Shown here piece after piece: positions 35,305 to 44,417 of a stretch of 64,000 nt of DNA. Within the stretch, counting starts at the first letter, position 1; each line of letters opens with the position of its first letter. The position numbers and the translations under genes are program-made. Below the pieces are notes generated by a model. The model was not told the origin of the DNA. It saw only the letters and a list, made by a program, of their open reading frames with translations, and made no database searches. This stretch comes from Chloroflexota bacterium (lineage in GTDB: Bacteria > Chloroflexota > Anaerolineae > Anaerolineales > Anaerolineaceae): contig JAKAFP010000003.1 in assembly GCA_021825925.1 (NCBI GenBank), positions 310,001-374,000 of the forward strand, given 5' to 3'.

Positions 35305-37014
35305 TTACTGATTGTTTATAATTCTTTTTCGTTCCTGAACGAAAATTCGTCTTAGAATCGCCAAAGAGGATGCATAAGTGGAATCCACGCCTTCATACGA
35401 CATGGTACCTGCGCCAAGGTTTTTGCCTTTGCTCAAGGGGGTGTCTGAAGCATAATGGAGAATGCCGATATCAAAGGAAACACCTTGCAGATTTACGATC
35501 TCATTTACCGGGTGTCTTTTCGGGCGGGACATTTCAAAAATTGCTGAAAGATAAGGGCCGGCTTCCATTTCTATGTCGGTATAACCTTCGCGGTACATTA
35601 CATCCATTTGCCTGGCGTTCTGTAAAAATGTTCCCAAAACGGTCAGTGCTTTTTGATTATCCAATACATTGCCAAACACCAGATATGGCATCACATCCGC
35701 GGCTGAAAATACATTTTGGAACAAATAGGTGTTTTGAGAATGCTCATCCTGAACGACGTTGGGGATCATGACATCGCCGCGGACCCCATTGAGGGTGGCG
35801 GCTTTACCCATGATATAGACCCCCAAAATCTCAGAGATATGTTCAGCCAATTTGATCAGAATGTTATAGGCGCCCAGACCCAAGGGATAATCAATATTCA
35901 AGATCAACGCATTGCTCTGTTTGAGAAAATCGGTATTTTCGTTGCCATTAAACAGCCGGGGATCAAGTCGGGAGGGATCCAATTTGTTTAATTCGATCAC
36001 CTGGGTTTCGACATCAAAGGAGTGTTCGGAGGGGATGCGCAAGATGCCGCATTTGATCTCATCCGCGTACTGGCGCGAAAGGAATTCCTTGCCTTCATCG
36101 GTTTGTTGGAATTTCTTAAGTGCGTAATATAGAAAATTCTCAAGCGAGGAAGGAGTTCCTTGTGTTTGCAGCTGCTTCCATTCTTCTTTTAAATTTTGAT
36201 CGGTACAATTTTCAATGTATTTGATCAAAGGTTGTTTGTTGGCAATGGCAAACCCTGAAAGCAAATTGGGAATGCTGTGTGCATTGCTTGAAACAAAATA
36301 GACAGGTTGCTCCAATAATTTTGGTTGGGATTTTTCGATGTTGTCGTACCAGATGCGGGTTGCCCGCCAGTATTCACTTAAAGAGCCGCTTAGTAAGCGA
36401 ACTTTGAAGTTGCAGCGCTGGCTGGCAATCTTTGTGAGGATGGAAAGGGTGTCTTTTCCCCAAATGGTGATCAACCGGGCGGCGTCGTCATTGGAAATAT
36501 CAAACCATTCAGCCAGTATCATTGGATTTGGATTTTCGCCCAAGTGCGACAAGGATCGTGATCCACGCGTTAAAAGATTGTGGATCTTATTCCACTCGAT
36601 CTGAAAAGCGGTCAAAACAGGAACGACATCTTCAATATCTGATTGGCTGGCAATGAAGACTGCGAGGGTGCCGTTTTTGTCGTAATAGGTCGGTCTTCTT
36701 CTCGCCTTGGTATAAACCTGTTTCCAGCGTTCAACATCCTGATATCCATGACGGGCAAAAACCAGGCTGCTTTGTCCAAGGACTATGGTATTGACTTCGG
36801 AGATGCATGACGGAAGCCTTAACGTTGCATAAATAAAAGCGGAGGCATCCAACCCTTCTTTACGCGCCTCGATATGTAATGAGGAGTTCATGCCTGCATG
36901 AACTTCTTCAAGGGAACGAATCTGCACATCTGTGGTTGATCGCAAAAGTGAGTAGATTGTTCGAATATAGAGATCAATTTCGTCTGAAGCTGATTTAGGG
37001 ACTGTTCTTTCCAT
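35305..37014 (-). CDS. uncharacterised 569-residue protein, phosphorylase-like C-terminal half
   Basis: No function is known to me; it may belong to the family I recall as DUF6909 (unchecked). Soluble, no signal peptide. The N-terminal half (to about 330) is mainly helical and unrecognised. The C-terminal half contains LGVYIMGKAATLNGVRGDVMIPN and IEMEAGPYLSAIFE. In spacing and content these recall the phosphate/nucleoside-site (G-GDVVIP) and Met-Glu (MEA) motifs of purine/uridine phosphorylases and AMP nucleosidase. It lies between two sensor genes and is divergent from the 1512-residue sensor. Single-gene transcript. A nucleoside/nucleotide-related role is inference only. Confidence 0.55.
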   Translation of the reverse strand: MERTVPKSASDEIDLYIRTIYSLLRSTTDVQIRSLEEVHAGMNSSLHIEARKEGLDASAFIYATLRLPSCISEVNTIVLGQSSLVFARHGYQDVERWKQVYTKARRRPTYYDKNGTLAVFIASQSDIEDVVPVLTAFQIEWNKIHNLLTRGSRSLSHLGENPNPMILAEWFDISNDDAARLITIWGKDTLSILTKIASQRCNFKVRLLSGSLSEYWRATRIWYDNIEKSQPKLLEQPVYFVSSNAHSIPNLLSGFAIANKQPLIKYIENCTDQNLKEEWKQLQTQGTPSSLENFLYYALKKFQQTDEGKEFLSRQYADEIKCGILRIPSEHSFDVETQVIELNKLDPSRLDPRLFNGNENTDFLKQSNALILNIDYPLGLGAYNILIKLAEHISEILGVYIMGKAATLNGVRGDVMIPNVVQDEHSQNTYLFQNVFSAADVMPYLVFGNVLDNQKALTVLGTFLQNARQMDVMYREGYTDIEMEAGPYLSAIFEMSRPKRHPVNEIVNLQGVSFDIGILHYASDTPLSKGKNLGAGTMSYEGVDSTYASSLAILRRIFVQERKRIINNQ

Positions 37015-37192
37015 TTTTCCTCATATTTTATTGTAGCATAGGGCATCTCAACTGTATAAATTATTTTCTTTTCTCTTTATCAACTTGAAAAAAACTGCAA
37101 ATAAAATAGAATTAAGATAGACTTAATAGTCATGAACTTATTATTGGTGTAAAAATTAAGGGGAGAGTCCTTAGATGGTTTTGATGGGTTAA

Positions 37193-40100
37193 ATGCAAAA
37201 ACAAAAAAGATCCCACTACTGGTTAGTCATCTTCTTATGCGCCATTTTGGTTGCATTATCATTCTGGTCGGTTCGAATTTTAATAACCAACATCAAAGGC
37301 GATATATCGGGATCAATCGCAAATGAGAATTCCTCTCCCATAGTTGATAACCAACTTGGTGTTACCAGGCAACAGATCCTGATGGTCGGTGGAGATGACT
37401 CCAATCCTCCTTTTTCATATCTGGAGGATGGTGAGGCGATGGGTCTTGATAATGACCTGATGCGTGAAGTGGCAAAAAACCTTGGGATGGCTGTGGTTTT
37501 TAGATTAACCCCATTGGCTGAAGCTCGCGAGTATCTGATTGATGGAAAAGTGGATGTGATCGGGGGAATGGCATTTGCAAACCGTCAGGATGATGACCTT
37601 CTTTTTGGCACCCCCCACGCAGTCGAATACTACGATCTTTTTGTAAGGAATGATTCTGGTATTTCATCTTTGTCATCCATGCGGGGAAAAGTTCTTGTCG
37701 TCATAAAGGGTGATGCAATCATAAACTACCTTGATCAACAAGGTTTTTCGGGGCAATATGTTGCGGCAGATACTCCGCTTGATGCATTAACCTGGCTAGC
37801 CTCTGGCAAGTATGACGGAGTGATCATTAATAAGATCCAAGGCTACTACCTGATCAAAAACTACCATTTTGGTAATCTCAAGGGTGTGGGTGAGGTGCTT
37901 AACCAATTGGATTACGGTTTTGCGGTCACCAAAGAGAACAGAAGTTTATGGTTAAAGATCAATCAATCCATGGCCATCTTGAATGCTTCAGGTATTTATG
38001 ATGATCTAAATGACAAGTGGTTGTCAGCCTATCAGCAGGCAAGCTTCTTTGATAGAAACCAATACTTGATCTATGGTTTGGTCATCCTGTTTACTGCCAT
38101 ATTCATTGTGGTCGTTTGGGGATGGTCGTTGCGCAGACTGGTAAAACGAAGAACAGCCGAGTTAAAGGCAAGCGAAAAGAAATACAAACAATTGATCAGT
38201 AGTGCCACGGAAGGGGTGGTCATTCTTGTAGAACGAAAGATAGTGTTTTTAAATCAACACGCAGCCATGATTCTGGGCTTTGAAGAGACTTCACCAGAAG
38301 TTCCTTTGGAATTGTTTGATTTTGTCCATTCCCTGGACCATGAATTGGTGTTGATCAAATATCAGCAGATCATGGATGAAATCCCGACCAATGTTTTGAT
38401 CACGTTTCGGATTAATACCATAAATCACCAAATACGATGGATAAAATCAAATGCCGTAAAAATCGAATGGGAAGGAAAACCTGCCATTCTTGTTTTCTTT
38501 TCTGATGTCACAGAAGAGCGGAAGTTGCAGGAATCCATAAAGACAAGTGAAGAGAGATATCGCCTGGTTTTTGCCCAATCGCCTGTTGGGTTATTCCATT
38601 ACGACTCGGAATTACGGATCACCAATCTAAACCACCGTTTTGCAGAGATTTTAGGAGGGATGCTTGGAGACCTTGAAGGTTATGACCTTAATAACCTCAA
38701 AGAATCCAGAATTGTGGATGCCCTCAAGATCGTTAATCAAAACGAAAACGGTTTTTATGAAGGACGGATCACATCTGTTTTTTCAGGTGATCAAAAAAGT
38801 CAATACGTTAAAATGCACACGGCCCCACTTCACGATGAAAAATTTGAGATCATTGGTGGAATTGGCTTGATCGAAGATCTTACCGGGCAGATCGCCAACG
38901 AACACAAGATTCAAAACCTTGAAGACAGATTTACCAAGGCATTTTTTACTTCGCCTGATGCGATTAATGTCAACGAATTAAGGTCAGGTAAATTCATTGA
39001 TATTAATCGAGGTTTCACCGAGCTTACCGGGTACACTCGCGAAGAAACCATTGGCAAGACCTCCATTGAGATCAACCTTTGGGTTAACAAGGAGGAACGT
39101 GAAAGACTGATAAAAGGTTTGCTTTCCACAGGTGAGTTTAAAAATCTCGAAGCAGAATTCAGATATAAAGATGGCAAGGTGCATACCTGCTTAATGTCCG
39201 CCACTATGATCGAGGTGGATGGTGTTCAGTGTATTCTTTCGATCACCCGGGATATTGATGATATTAAGAAATCAGAGCAATTGATCAGAGAGAGTGAGAT
39301 TCGTTACCGTACAATTTTTGATTCAGTCTCAGTTTCGATTTGGGAAGAAAACCTTGTCAACTTGTATGACATGCTCGAAGAATTGCGAAAATCAGGAATA
39401 ACTGATCTTTCAGATTACATGAACAAGCATCCTGAATTTGTAACCAATGCCATTAAATCCATTGAAGTGGTGGATGTAAATGAAGCCACTCTGAAGATGT
39501 ATAAAGCGGATTCAAAGAAAAACCTGCTTAACACGCTTGAAAAAGTCTTTGATATGGAAGCGACAGTAATTTTTAGAGATGAACTCCTGGCGATATGGAA
39601 TCATAGACCTTTCTTTAACGGGGATTCAGTCAATCTGGATCTGGAGGGCAACCGGATCTATGTTAACCTGATGTTCAAAATCCCTGAAGAACGCGAAGGG
39701 TTTAAGAAATTGCTGGTCAGTATCACCGACATTACTCAACGAAAACTTGCTGAAGAGGCGTTGCATGAAAGTGAATCAAGATATCGCCAACTGGTGGAAC
39801 AGATCAATGTGGTGGTTTATCTAGATTATGCCGGTCTCCCCAGCAAGCCGAAGTATATCTCTCCTCAGATCGAGTCTTTACTGGGTTACACCCCTGAAGA
39901 ATGGTTGAATGACCCTGAGACCTTAATCAATATTGTTCACCCTGATGATCGCAAATTGTTCCTTGAAGAGGATGTTCGAACGGACACATCCGGGGAACCT
40001 TTTGTGGTTGAATACAGAGCCTTTACCCGTGATGGTCGAATGATCTGGATTCACGATGAAGCCGTACTGGTAAATGACCCTGATGGACAACCTGAGGATT

Positions 40101-41731
40101 GGCACGGGGTCATGTACGACATTACCGACCGAAAAATGGCAGAAGATGCCCTGCGAGAGAGTGAAACCCGATATCGTTCAATCTTTAATTCTGTACCAGT
40201 GGCCATTAAAGAAGAAGATTTCTCAACTGTATACGCGATGATGGAAGAACTTCGCCAATCAGGTGTGGAAGATTTTGAAGAATTCATTACCAGGCACCCA
40301 GAATGGTTGAAAAAAGCGGTTGAAAGTGTAAAGATCGTAGAAGTCAACGAGGAAACCTTAAAGATCTACAAGGCTCAAAACAAAGAACAATTAATAAATT
40401 CACTCGATCACTATTTTTCACAAGATTCTTATACCAGTTTTCAAAAAGAATTACTCGCTTTTTGGAATCATCAAAGTTCGTATGACCACGAAACCATCAA
40501 CAAAACACTTTTGGGTGATCCGATTGATGTCTGGGTATCCATATCCATCCCAGACAACCCTGAAAACTATAACAGAATTCTGGTTACCATCATGGATATC
40601 ACGGAGCGTAAAAGGGCTGAGGAGCAGATCAGGGTTCAGATCCGATACCTGGCAGCCTTGCGTGCCGTGGACATGGCCATTTCTGCCAGCATGGACCTGC
40701 CGATCACCTTGCGTGTTTTGCTCAACCAGGTGCATCAGCAGCTCATGGCACCGGCTGTTTCAATACTGATACTGGATCAGCACACACAAACGTTGAGGTA
40801 TGCGGCCGGGATCGGATTTAAGACCAATGCGATAGAGACAACCAACCTCCGGCTTGGACAAAGCTATGCCGGCCAGGCCGCTTTGGAACGCCGTATCGTG
40901 ACTGTGGAAAACCTGGACGCAAAAGCCTCATGGCCACACACCAAGGATTTTGACCAGGAAGAGTTTACCCATTACATGGGAATTCCTTTAGTGTCAAAAG
41001 GTACTGTCAAAGGTGTTTTGGAGTTGTTCAGTCGCAAGCCCTTTGGGCAGGATTCGGCATGGATGGGGCTGCTTGAATCCATGGCAGGGCAGGCAGCGAT
41101 TGCCATTGAAAACGCGACCCTGATGGATGAAGTGCAAAAAGTGAACATCAATTTGAGGTCTGCCTATGACGCAACCATCGAGGGATGGGCACGCTCAATT
41201 GATCTTCGTAATGGCGATTCTGAACAGCATGCCAAGCGCGTGGCAGAATTGACCATTGAACTGGCCCAGTCTGTGGGGGTTCAAGGTGAAGGTTTATTAA
41301 CCATACGCCGTGGAGCGTTGCTGCACGATATCGGTAAACTCAGCGTGCCTGAAGAAATTCTATTAAAAGACGGACCACTGACTGAAGAGGAATGGGAGAT
41401 CATGAAGACCCATCCAGCGGCCGCCAAGCGACTACTGACCTCGATAGATTTTCTGCAATCTGTCGTGGAAATCCCTTATTATCATCATGAGCACTGGGAT
41501 GGTTCGGGTTATCCTGATGGGTTGGCTGGCAGTGACATTCCCTTAAGCGCCAGGGTGTTTGCGATCGTGGATTGTTGGGATTCTTTACGGTCAGACCGGC
41601 CATGGCGAAAAGCCTGGACGGATGGTAATGCCTGGGATTATATCGAGAAGAATTCCGGAGTATTATTTGATCCGCATATTGTCGAAAAATTCAGGCAGAT
41701 CATCGGACACGGATTTTCAGCTTATTATTAA
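37193..41731 (+). CDS. membrane HD-GYP sensor with periplasmic solute-binding domain and PAS array
   Basis: 1512 residues. Membrane helix 1 at about 8-30. A periplasmic family-3 solute-binding domain (about 60-285; GGDDSNPPFSYLEDGEAMG, DVIGGMAFANRQ) would capture a small polar ligand. Helix 2 lies at about 293-315. Then come about six PAS-type domains, two of which (starting near residues 703 and 998) share a distinctive helical insert with LRxSGVxDxxxxxxxHPE. A GAF domain (about 1160-1320) and an HD-GYP domain follow, with HDIGKLSVP and HHEHWDGSGYPDG intact. It probably hydrolyses cyclic di-GMP in response to an external ligand. Its last 350 residues resemble the HD-GYP protein at 25.4-29.5 kb, pointing to shared ancestry. 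Convergent with the HAD gene, six bases apart. Confidence 0.92.
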   Translation: MQKQKRSHYWLVIFLCAILVALSFWSVRILITNIKGDISGSIANENSSPIVDNQLGVTRQQILMVGGDDSNPPFSYLEDGEAMGLDNDLMREVAKNLGMAVVFRLTPLAEAREYLIDGKVDVIGGMAFANRQDDDLLFGTPHAVEYYDLFVRNDSGISSLSSMRGKVLVVIKGDAIINYLDQQGFSGQYVAADTPLDALTWLASGKYDGVIINKIQGYYLIKNYHFGNLKGVGEVLNQLDYGFAVTKENRSLWLKINQSMAILNASGIYDDLNDKWLSAYQQASFFDRNQYLIYGLVILFTAIFIVVVWGWSLRRLVKRRTAELKASEKKYKQLISSATEGVVILVERKIVFLNQHAAMILGFEETSPEVPLELFDFVHSLDHELVLIKYQQIMDEIPTNVLITFRINTINHQIRWIKSNAVKIEWEGKPAILVFFSDVTEERKLQESIKTSEERYRLVFAQSPVGLFHYDSELRITNLNHRFAEILGGMLGDLEGYDLNNLKESRIVDALKIVNQNENGFYEGRITSVFSGDQKSQYVKMHTAPLHDEKFEIIGGIGLIEDLTGQIANEHKIQNLEDRFTKAFFTSPDAINVNELRSGKFIDINRGFTELTGYTREETIGKTSIEINLWVNKEERERLIKGLLSTGEFKNLEAEFRYKDGKVHTCLMSATMIEVDGVQCILSITRDIDDIKKSEQLIRESEIRYRTIFDSVSVSIWEENLVNLYDMLEELRKSGITDLSDYMNKHPEFVTNAIKSIEVVDVNEATLKMYKADSKKNLLNTLEKVFDMEATVIFRDELLAIWNHRPFFNGDSVNLDLEGNRIYVNLMFKIPEEREGFKKLLVSITDITQRKLAEEALHESESRYRQLVEQINVVVYLDYAGLPSKPKYISPQIESLLGYTPEEWLNDPETLINIVHPDDRKLFLEEDVRTDTSGEPFVVEYRAFTRDGRMIWIHDEAVLVNDPDGQPEDWHGVMYDITDRKMAEDALRESETRYRSIFNSVPVAIKEEDFSTVYAMMEELRQSGVEDFEEFITRHPEWLKKAVESVKIVEVNEETLKIYKAQNKEQLINSLDHYFSQDSYTSFQKELLAFWNHQSSYDHETINKTLLGDPIDVWVSISIPDNPENYNRILVTIMDITERKRAEEQIRVQIRYLAALRAVDMAISASMDLPITLRVLLNQVHQQLMAPAVSILILDQHTQTLRYAAGIGFKTNAIETTNLRLGQSYAGQAALERRIVTVENLDAKASWPHTKDFDQEEFTHYMGIPLVSKGTVKGVLELFSRKPFGQDSAWMGLLESMAGQAAIAIENATLMDEVQKVNINLRSAYDATIEGWARSIDLRNGDSEQHAKRVAELTIELAQSVGVQGEGLLTIRRGALLHDIGKLSVPEEILLKDGPLTEEEWEIMKTHPAAAKRLLTSIDFLQSVVEIPYYHHEHWDGSGYPDGLAGSDIPLSARVFAIVDCWDSLRSDRPWRKAWTDGNAWDYIEKNSGVLFDPHIVEKFRQIIGHGFSAYY

Positions 41732-41737
41732 GATGTA

Positions 41738-42499
41738 CTAATTCGTTGAACTTATCTGGTCAATCAGCGAAACCAGCGAGGTCAGATCTGGGATCGTGAA
41801 ATCAGGCTGGATACTTTCGAGTACGTCGTTATTTTCTGGACGGTTCGCACGGCGGGTGATCCAGACAGATCGGATGCCCGAATTTTGAGCCCCCAATACG
41901 TCCGCCGGCAGTGTGTCGCCGACCATTATGGCAGATTCGGGTTTGGCGCCCAATTTTTTCAAGGTTTTGGCAAAGATCCGGGGATCAGGTTTGCGGATGC
42001 CTTCTTCGGCAGAAATGACCACCACTTCAAAATAACGGCGCAGGTCGTGATTGTCAATCAAGCGGTTGAGATCGGGGGTATTTGAAGCGTTGGAGATGAT
42101 CGCCATGCGGTAGCCCATGTCTCGCAGAGTGGTCAGCGTCTCATGCGTATCAGGTTCCAACTTCCACCAGGCTTCAGTATAGAGATACATGGCCTTCACC
42201 GCTTCTTGCAGCACAGACTCTTCCAGGTAATCCATGGAAAAATGATGAAGGGTCTTGAGCAGGTTTTCTTCCACCGGCCTTTCGATCAGGTCCACTGCCC
42301 GATTGCGGTAGTATTGCGAGATGACCTCATAGAATTTATCGGCAAATGACTGACGGTTGATTCGACACCCGGACGCGATTAAAGAATCCGCCAGGGCCAG
42401 GTAAGACTCCCGCATGGCCTGATGAAAATCGCCCTCGAAATTGATTAATGTAAATCCGAGATCAAATAAGATAACCGATAACTTCTCTTTACTGTCCAT
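41738..42499 (-). CDS. HAD-superfamily hydrolase
   Basis: 253 residues from ATG 42499; the frame continues to 42565 but the extra N terminus is unlike the family. Motif I FDLGFTL with nucleophile Asp, a helical cap (about 20-105), motif II IISNAS, motif III Lys in GIRKPDPRIF and motif IV VGDTLPADVLGAQ are all present, so it is probably an active phosphatase or dehalogenase-type hydrolase. Last gene of the pruA-gctA-gctB-dehydrogenase cluster, 73 bases after the dehydrogenase. Substrate unknown. Confidence 0.88.
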   Translation of the reverse strand: MDSKEKLSVILFDLGFTLINFEGDFHQAMRESYLALADSLIASGCRINRQSFADKFYEVISQYYRNRAVDLIERPVEENLLKTLHHFSMDYLEESVLQEAVKAMYLYTEAWWKLEPDTHETLTTLRDMGYRMAIISNASNTPDLNRLIDNHDLRRYFEVVVISAEEGIRKPDPRIFAKTLKKLGAKPESAIMVGDTLPADVLGAQNSGIRSVWITRRANRPENNDVLESIQPDFTIPDLTSLVSLIDQISSTN

Positions 42500-42572
42500 T
42501 AACACAACAAAATCCCCTAAAGGTAAAAAATACGGCGATGTTATGCCACAATTGGTATAACCCAAAATTCTG

Positions 42573-43598
42573 CTAATAGTAGCGTTCTGGGTTGTACTGG
42601 TTCAAAACCGGTTCTCCATGCAGGTAGCGGGATAAATTTTCGGCGAACATTTCTCCGGCGCGTTCTTTGTAGCGTGGACTGAAACCCGAAACATGGGGGG
42701 TGATGATCAGATTTGGGGTTTTCCAAAGCGGTGATTCAGAAGGCAGGGGTTCCTGGGTAAAAACATCCAGGGCTGCACCGGCCAGCTTATGTTCGTTTAA
42801 GGCGTTGACAAGTGCCGTCTCATCCACAATGCCGCCGCGCGAAACATGCACCAAAAAAGCACCGGTTTTCATGGATGCTATTTCCGCTTCACCGATCAGC
42901 TCGCGTGTTTCAGGTGTGATGGGTAAAGCCACGACCACAAAATCGCACAGCTTGAGCATTTGTTTTAGGGCTTCAACGGGATACAGCCTGTGGAAGAAGT
43001 TGCCTTCAGGATCACCGTGGCCTTCAATGGAATAACCCGCGTCCATGGGTTTCATGGCGTCTTTCTTGACGGCCAGCACTTTCACATTGAAAGGCTGCAG
43101 CAAACGGGCAACTTCACGGTTGATGCTACCGTAACCCACCAGACCAACGGTTGAGTCTGAAAGTTCCACCGGGGTGAATTTATCCCAGCGGTCTTTGGGC
43201 CATTCTTTGCGCATCTGGTTGGCAAATAGTTCGGGTGCCCGATGGCTCAATCCGAGCAGCATCATCAAGATGTATTCGGCTTCCTGGATGGCTGACCCTC
43301 CGCTCATGGAGGAAAAGATCAGATCAGGTGTGTTAAGCAGGGGCGATTCCTGGATGAAGTCAATGCCGGCATAGTGAAACTGGATCCATTTGAGATTGGG
43401 AACCAACTCGGGCGGGGGCAATAACACGTCTGTGTAAAGCACCTCGATCTTGTTCCATAACTCGACGGGAATGTCTTCGATCTGTTGGGCAGGAATCATG
43501 GTGACCTTGACGCGCGGCGTCAGGCTTCTCAATTTCTGCATCACACCATCCGGAAAAGGTATGGTGCTCAAGACTTCAATATTCTTTGGCGCACTCAT
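42573..43598 (-). CDS. D-2-hydroxyacid dehydrogenase
   Basis: 341 residues of the D-isomer-specific 2-hydroxyacid dehydrogenase family. The NAD-binding motif GLVGYGSINREVARLL (near 150), the family signature LVHVSRGGIVDETAL and the catalytic Arg/Glu/His segments (ending ITPHVSG) are present. It is eleven bases downstream of gctB. In glutamate-fermenting bacteria an enzyme of this family reduces 2-oxoglutarate to (R)-2-hydroxyglutarate, which would make sense beside a glutaconate-type CoA-transferase. Glyoxylate/hydroxypyruvate or phosphoglycerate specificity is equally possible from sequence alone. Confidence 0.87.
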   Translation of the reverse strand: MSAPKNIEVLSTIPFPDGVMQKLRSLTPRVKVTMIPAQQIEDIPVELWNKIEVLYTDVLLPPPELVPNLKWIQFHYAGIDFIQESPLLNTPDLIFSSMSGGSAIQEAEYILMMLLGLSHRAPELFANQMRKEWPKDRWDKFTPVELSDSTVGLVGYGSINREVARLLQPFNVKVLAVKKDAMKPMDAGYSIEGHGDPEGNFFHRLYPVEALKQMLKLCDFVVVALPITPETRELIGEAEIASMKTGAFLVHVSRGGIVDETALVNALNEHKLAGAALDVFTQEPLPSESPLWKTPNLIITPHVSGFSPRYKERAGEMFAENLSRYLHGEPVLNQYNPERYY

Positions 43599-43609
43599 TT
43601 CAATTCTTT

Positions 43610-44392
43610 CTAGGAACCTTTAAGATAAATGCCTTCAGGATCCAGTTCTTCTCGCAGCAAGGTTAATTCGGATGATTTTACCGGCAAAGTCTCTCTTACG
43701 GTGCTGGCAATTTTTATATCCCAGCCGGTGTTGTCTTTGACCTGTTCCACGGTGCAGCCGGGATGGAGGGCGGTCAGCATCAATTCGCCGTTTTCGTCCG
43801 GTTCGAGCAGACCTAGGTTGGTGACGACCACCAGCGGGCCACCTCCGCGGACTCCGGTGGCTTCGCGCTGTTTTCTGCTGTTGAGGAAGCCAGCCGAGGT
43901 GATGTAATCCACCTTTTCAGGGAAGCGGCGTTTTTGGTGTGGGGTGATGATGTAGCAGCGGTTGGCCCAGCCACCCATTTCCTGCGATCCGCCGGAACCC
44001 GGAAGACGCACTTTGGGATGGGCATAGTCGCCGATGACGGTGGCGTTGATGTTGCCGTAGCGGTCAATCTGTGCGCCGCCGAGAAAGCCAACATCCACAT
44101 TTCCCCGCTGCAGATAAAGGGTGAAGATGTCGTACATGCCACAGACGGAACTGGCGCCGCTCACCAGGGTCGGGTCACCGATCGAGAGGGGCAGTTTGGA
44201 GGGCCGGGCGCCGATGACGCCGGCTTCGTAGATCATCTGCAGGTTTGGGGCGTGGGTGCGCCGGGCCAAATTGCAGGCCAGATTAGGCAGGCCGACGCCC
44301 ACGAAAACCACATCACCATCACGCAGCAGGCGGGCGGCATTGACACACATTAATTCAGAAGCAGTGTATTGCGGAGAAGTTGGTTGATCCAT
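43610..44392 (-). CDS. gctB: glutaconate-type CoA-transferase subunit B
   Basis: 260 residues from ATG 44392 (GAGAG upstream); the open frame runs on to 44602 inside gctA but that part is not family-like. It aligns by eye with the beta subunit of Acidaminococcus glutaconate CoA-transferase: GVGLPNLACNLA, IYEAG with the catalytic Glu (E56; E54 in that enzyme), GGAQIDRYGNINATVIGDY, GSGGSQEM and KRRFPEKVDYITSAG. Because the Glu is kept it should be a true transferase, not a ring-cleaving IpdB-type hydrolase. The pair with subunit A moves CoA between small acids such as acetyl-CoA and 2-hydroxyglutarate or glutaconate; other acids are possible. Confidence 0.86.
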   Translation of the reverse strand: MDQPTSPQYTASELMCVNAARLLRDGDVVFVGVGLPNLACNLARRTHAPNLQMIYEAGVIGARPSKLPLSIGDPTLVSGASSVCGMYDIFTLYLQRGNVDVGFLGGAQIDRYGNINATVIGDYAHPKVRLPGSGGSQEMGGWANRCYIITPHQKRRFPEKVDYITSAGFLNSRKQREATGVRGGGPLVVVTNLGLLEPDENGELMLTALHPGCTVEQVKDNTGWDIKIASTVRETLPVKSSELTLLREELDPEGIYLKGS

Positions 44393-44417
44393 ATTTCTCT
44401 CGTTTTTCTGGTCTCGA

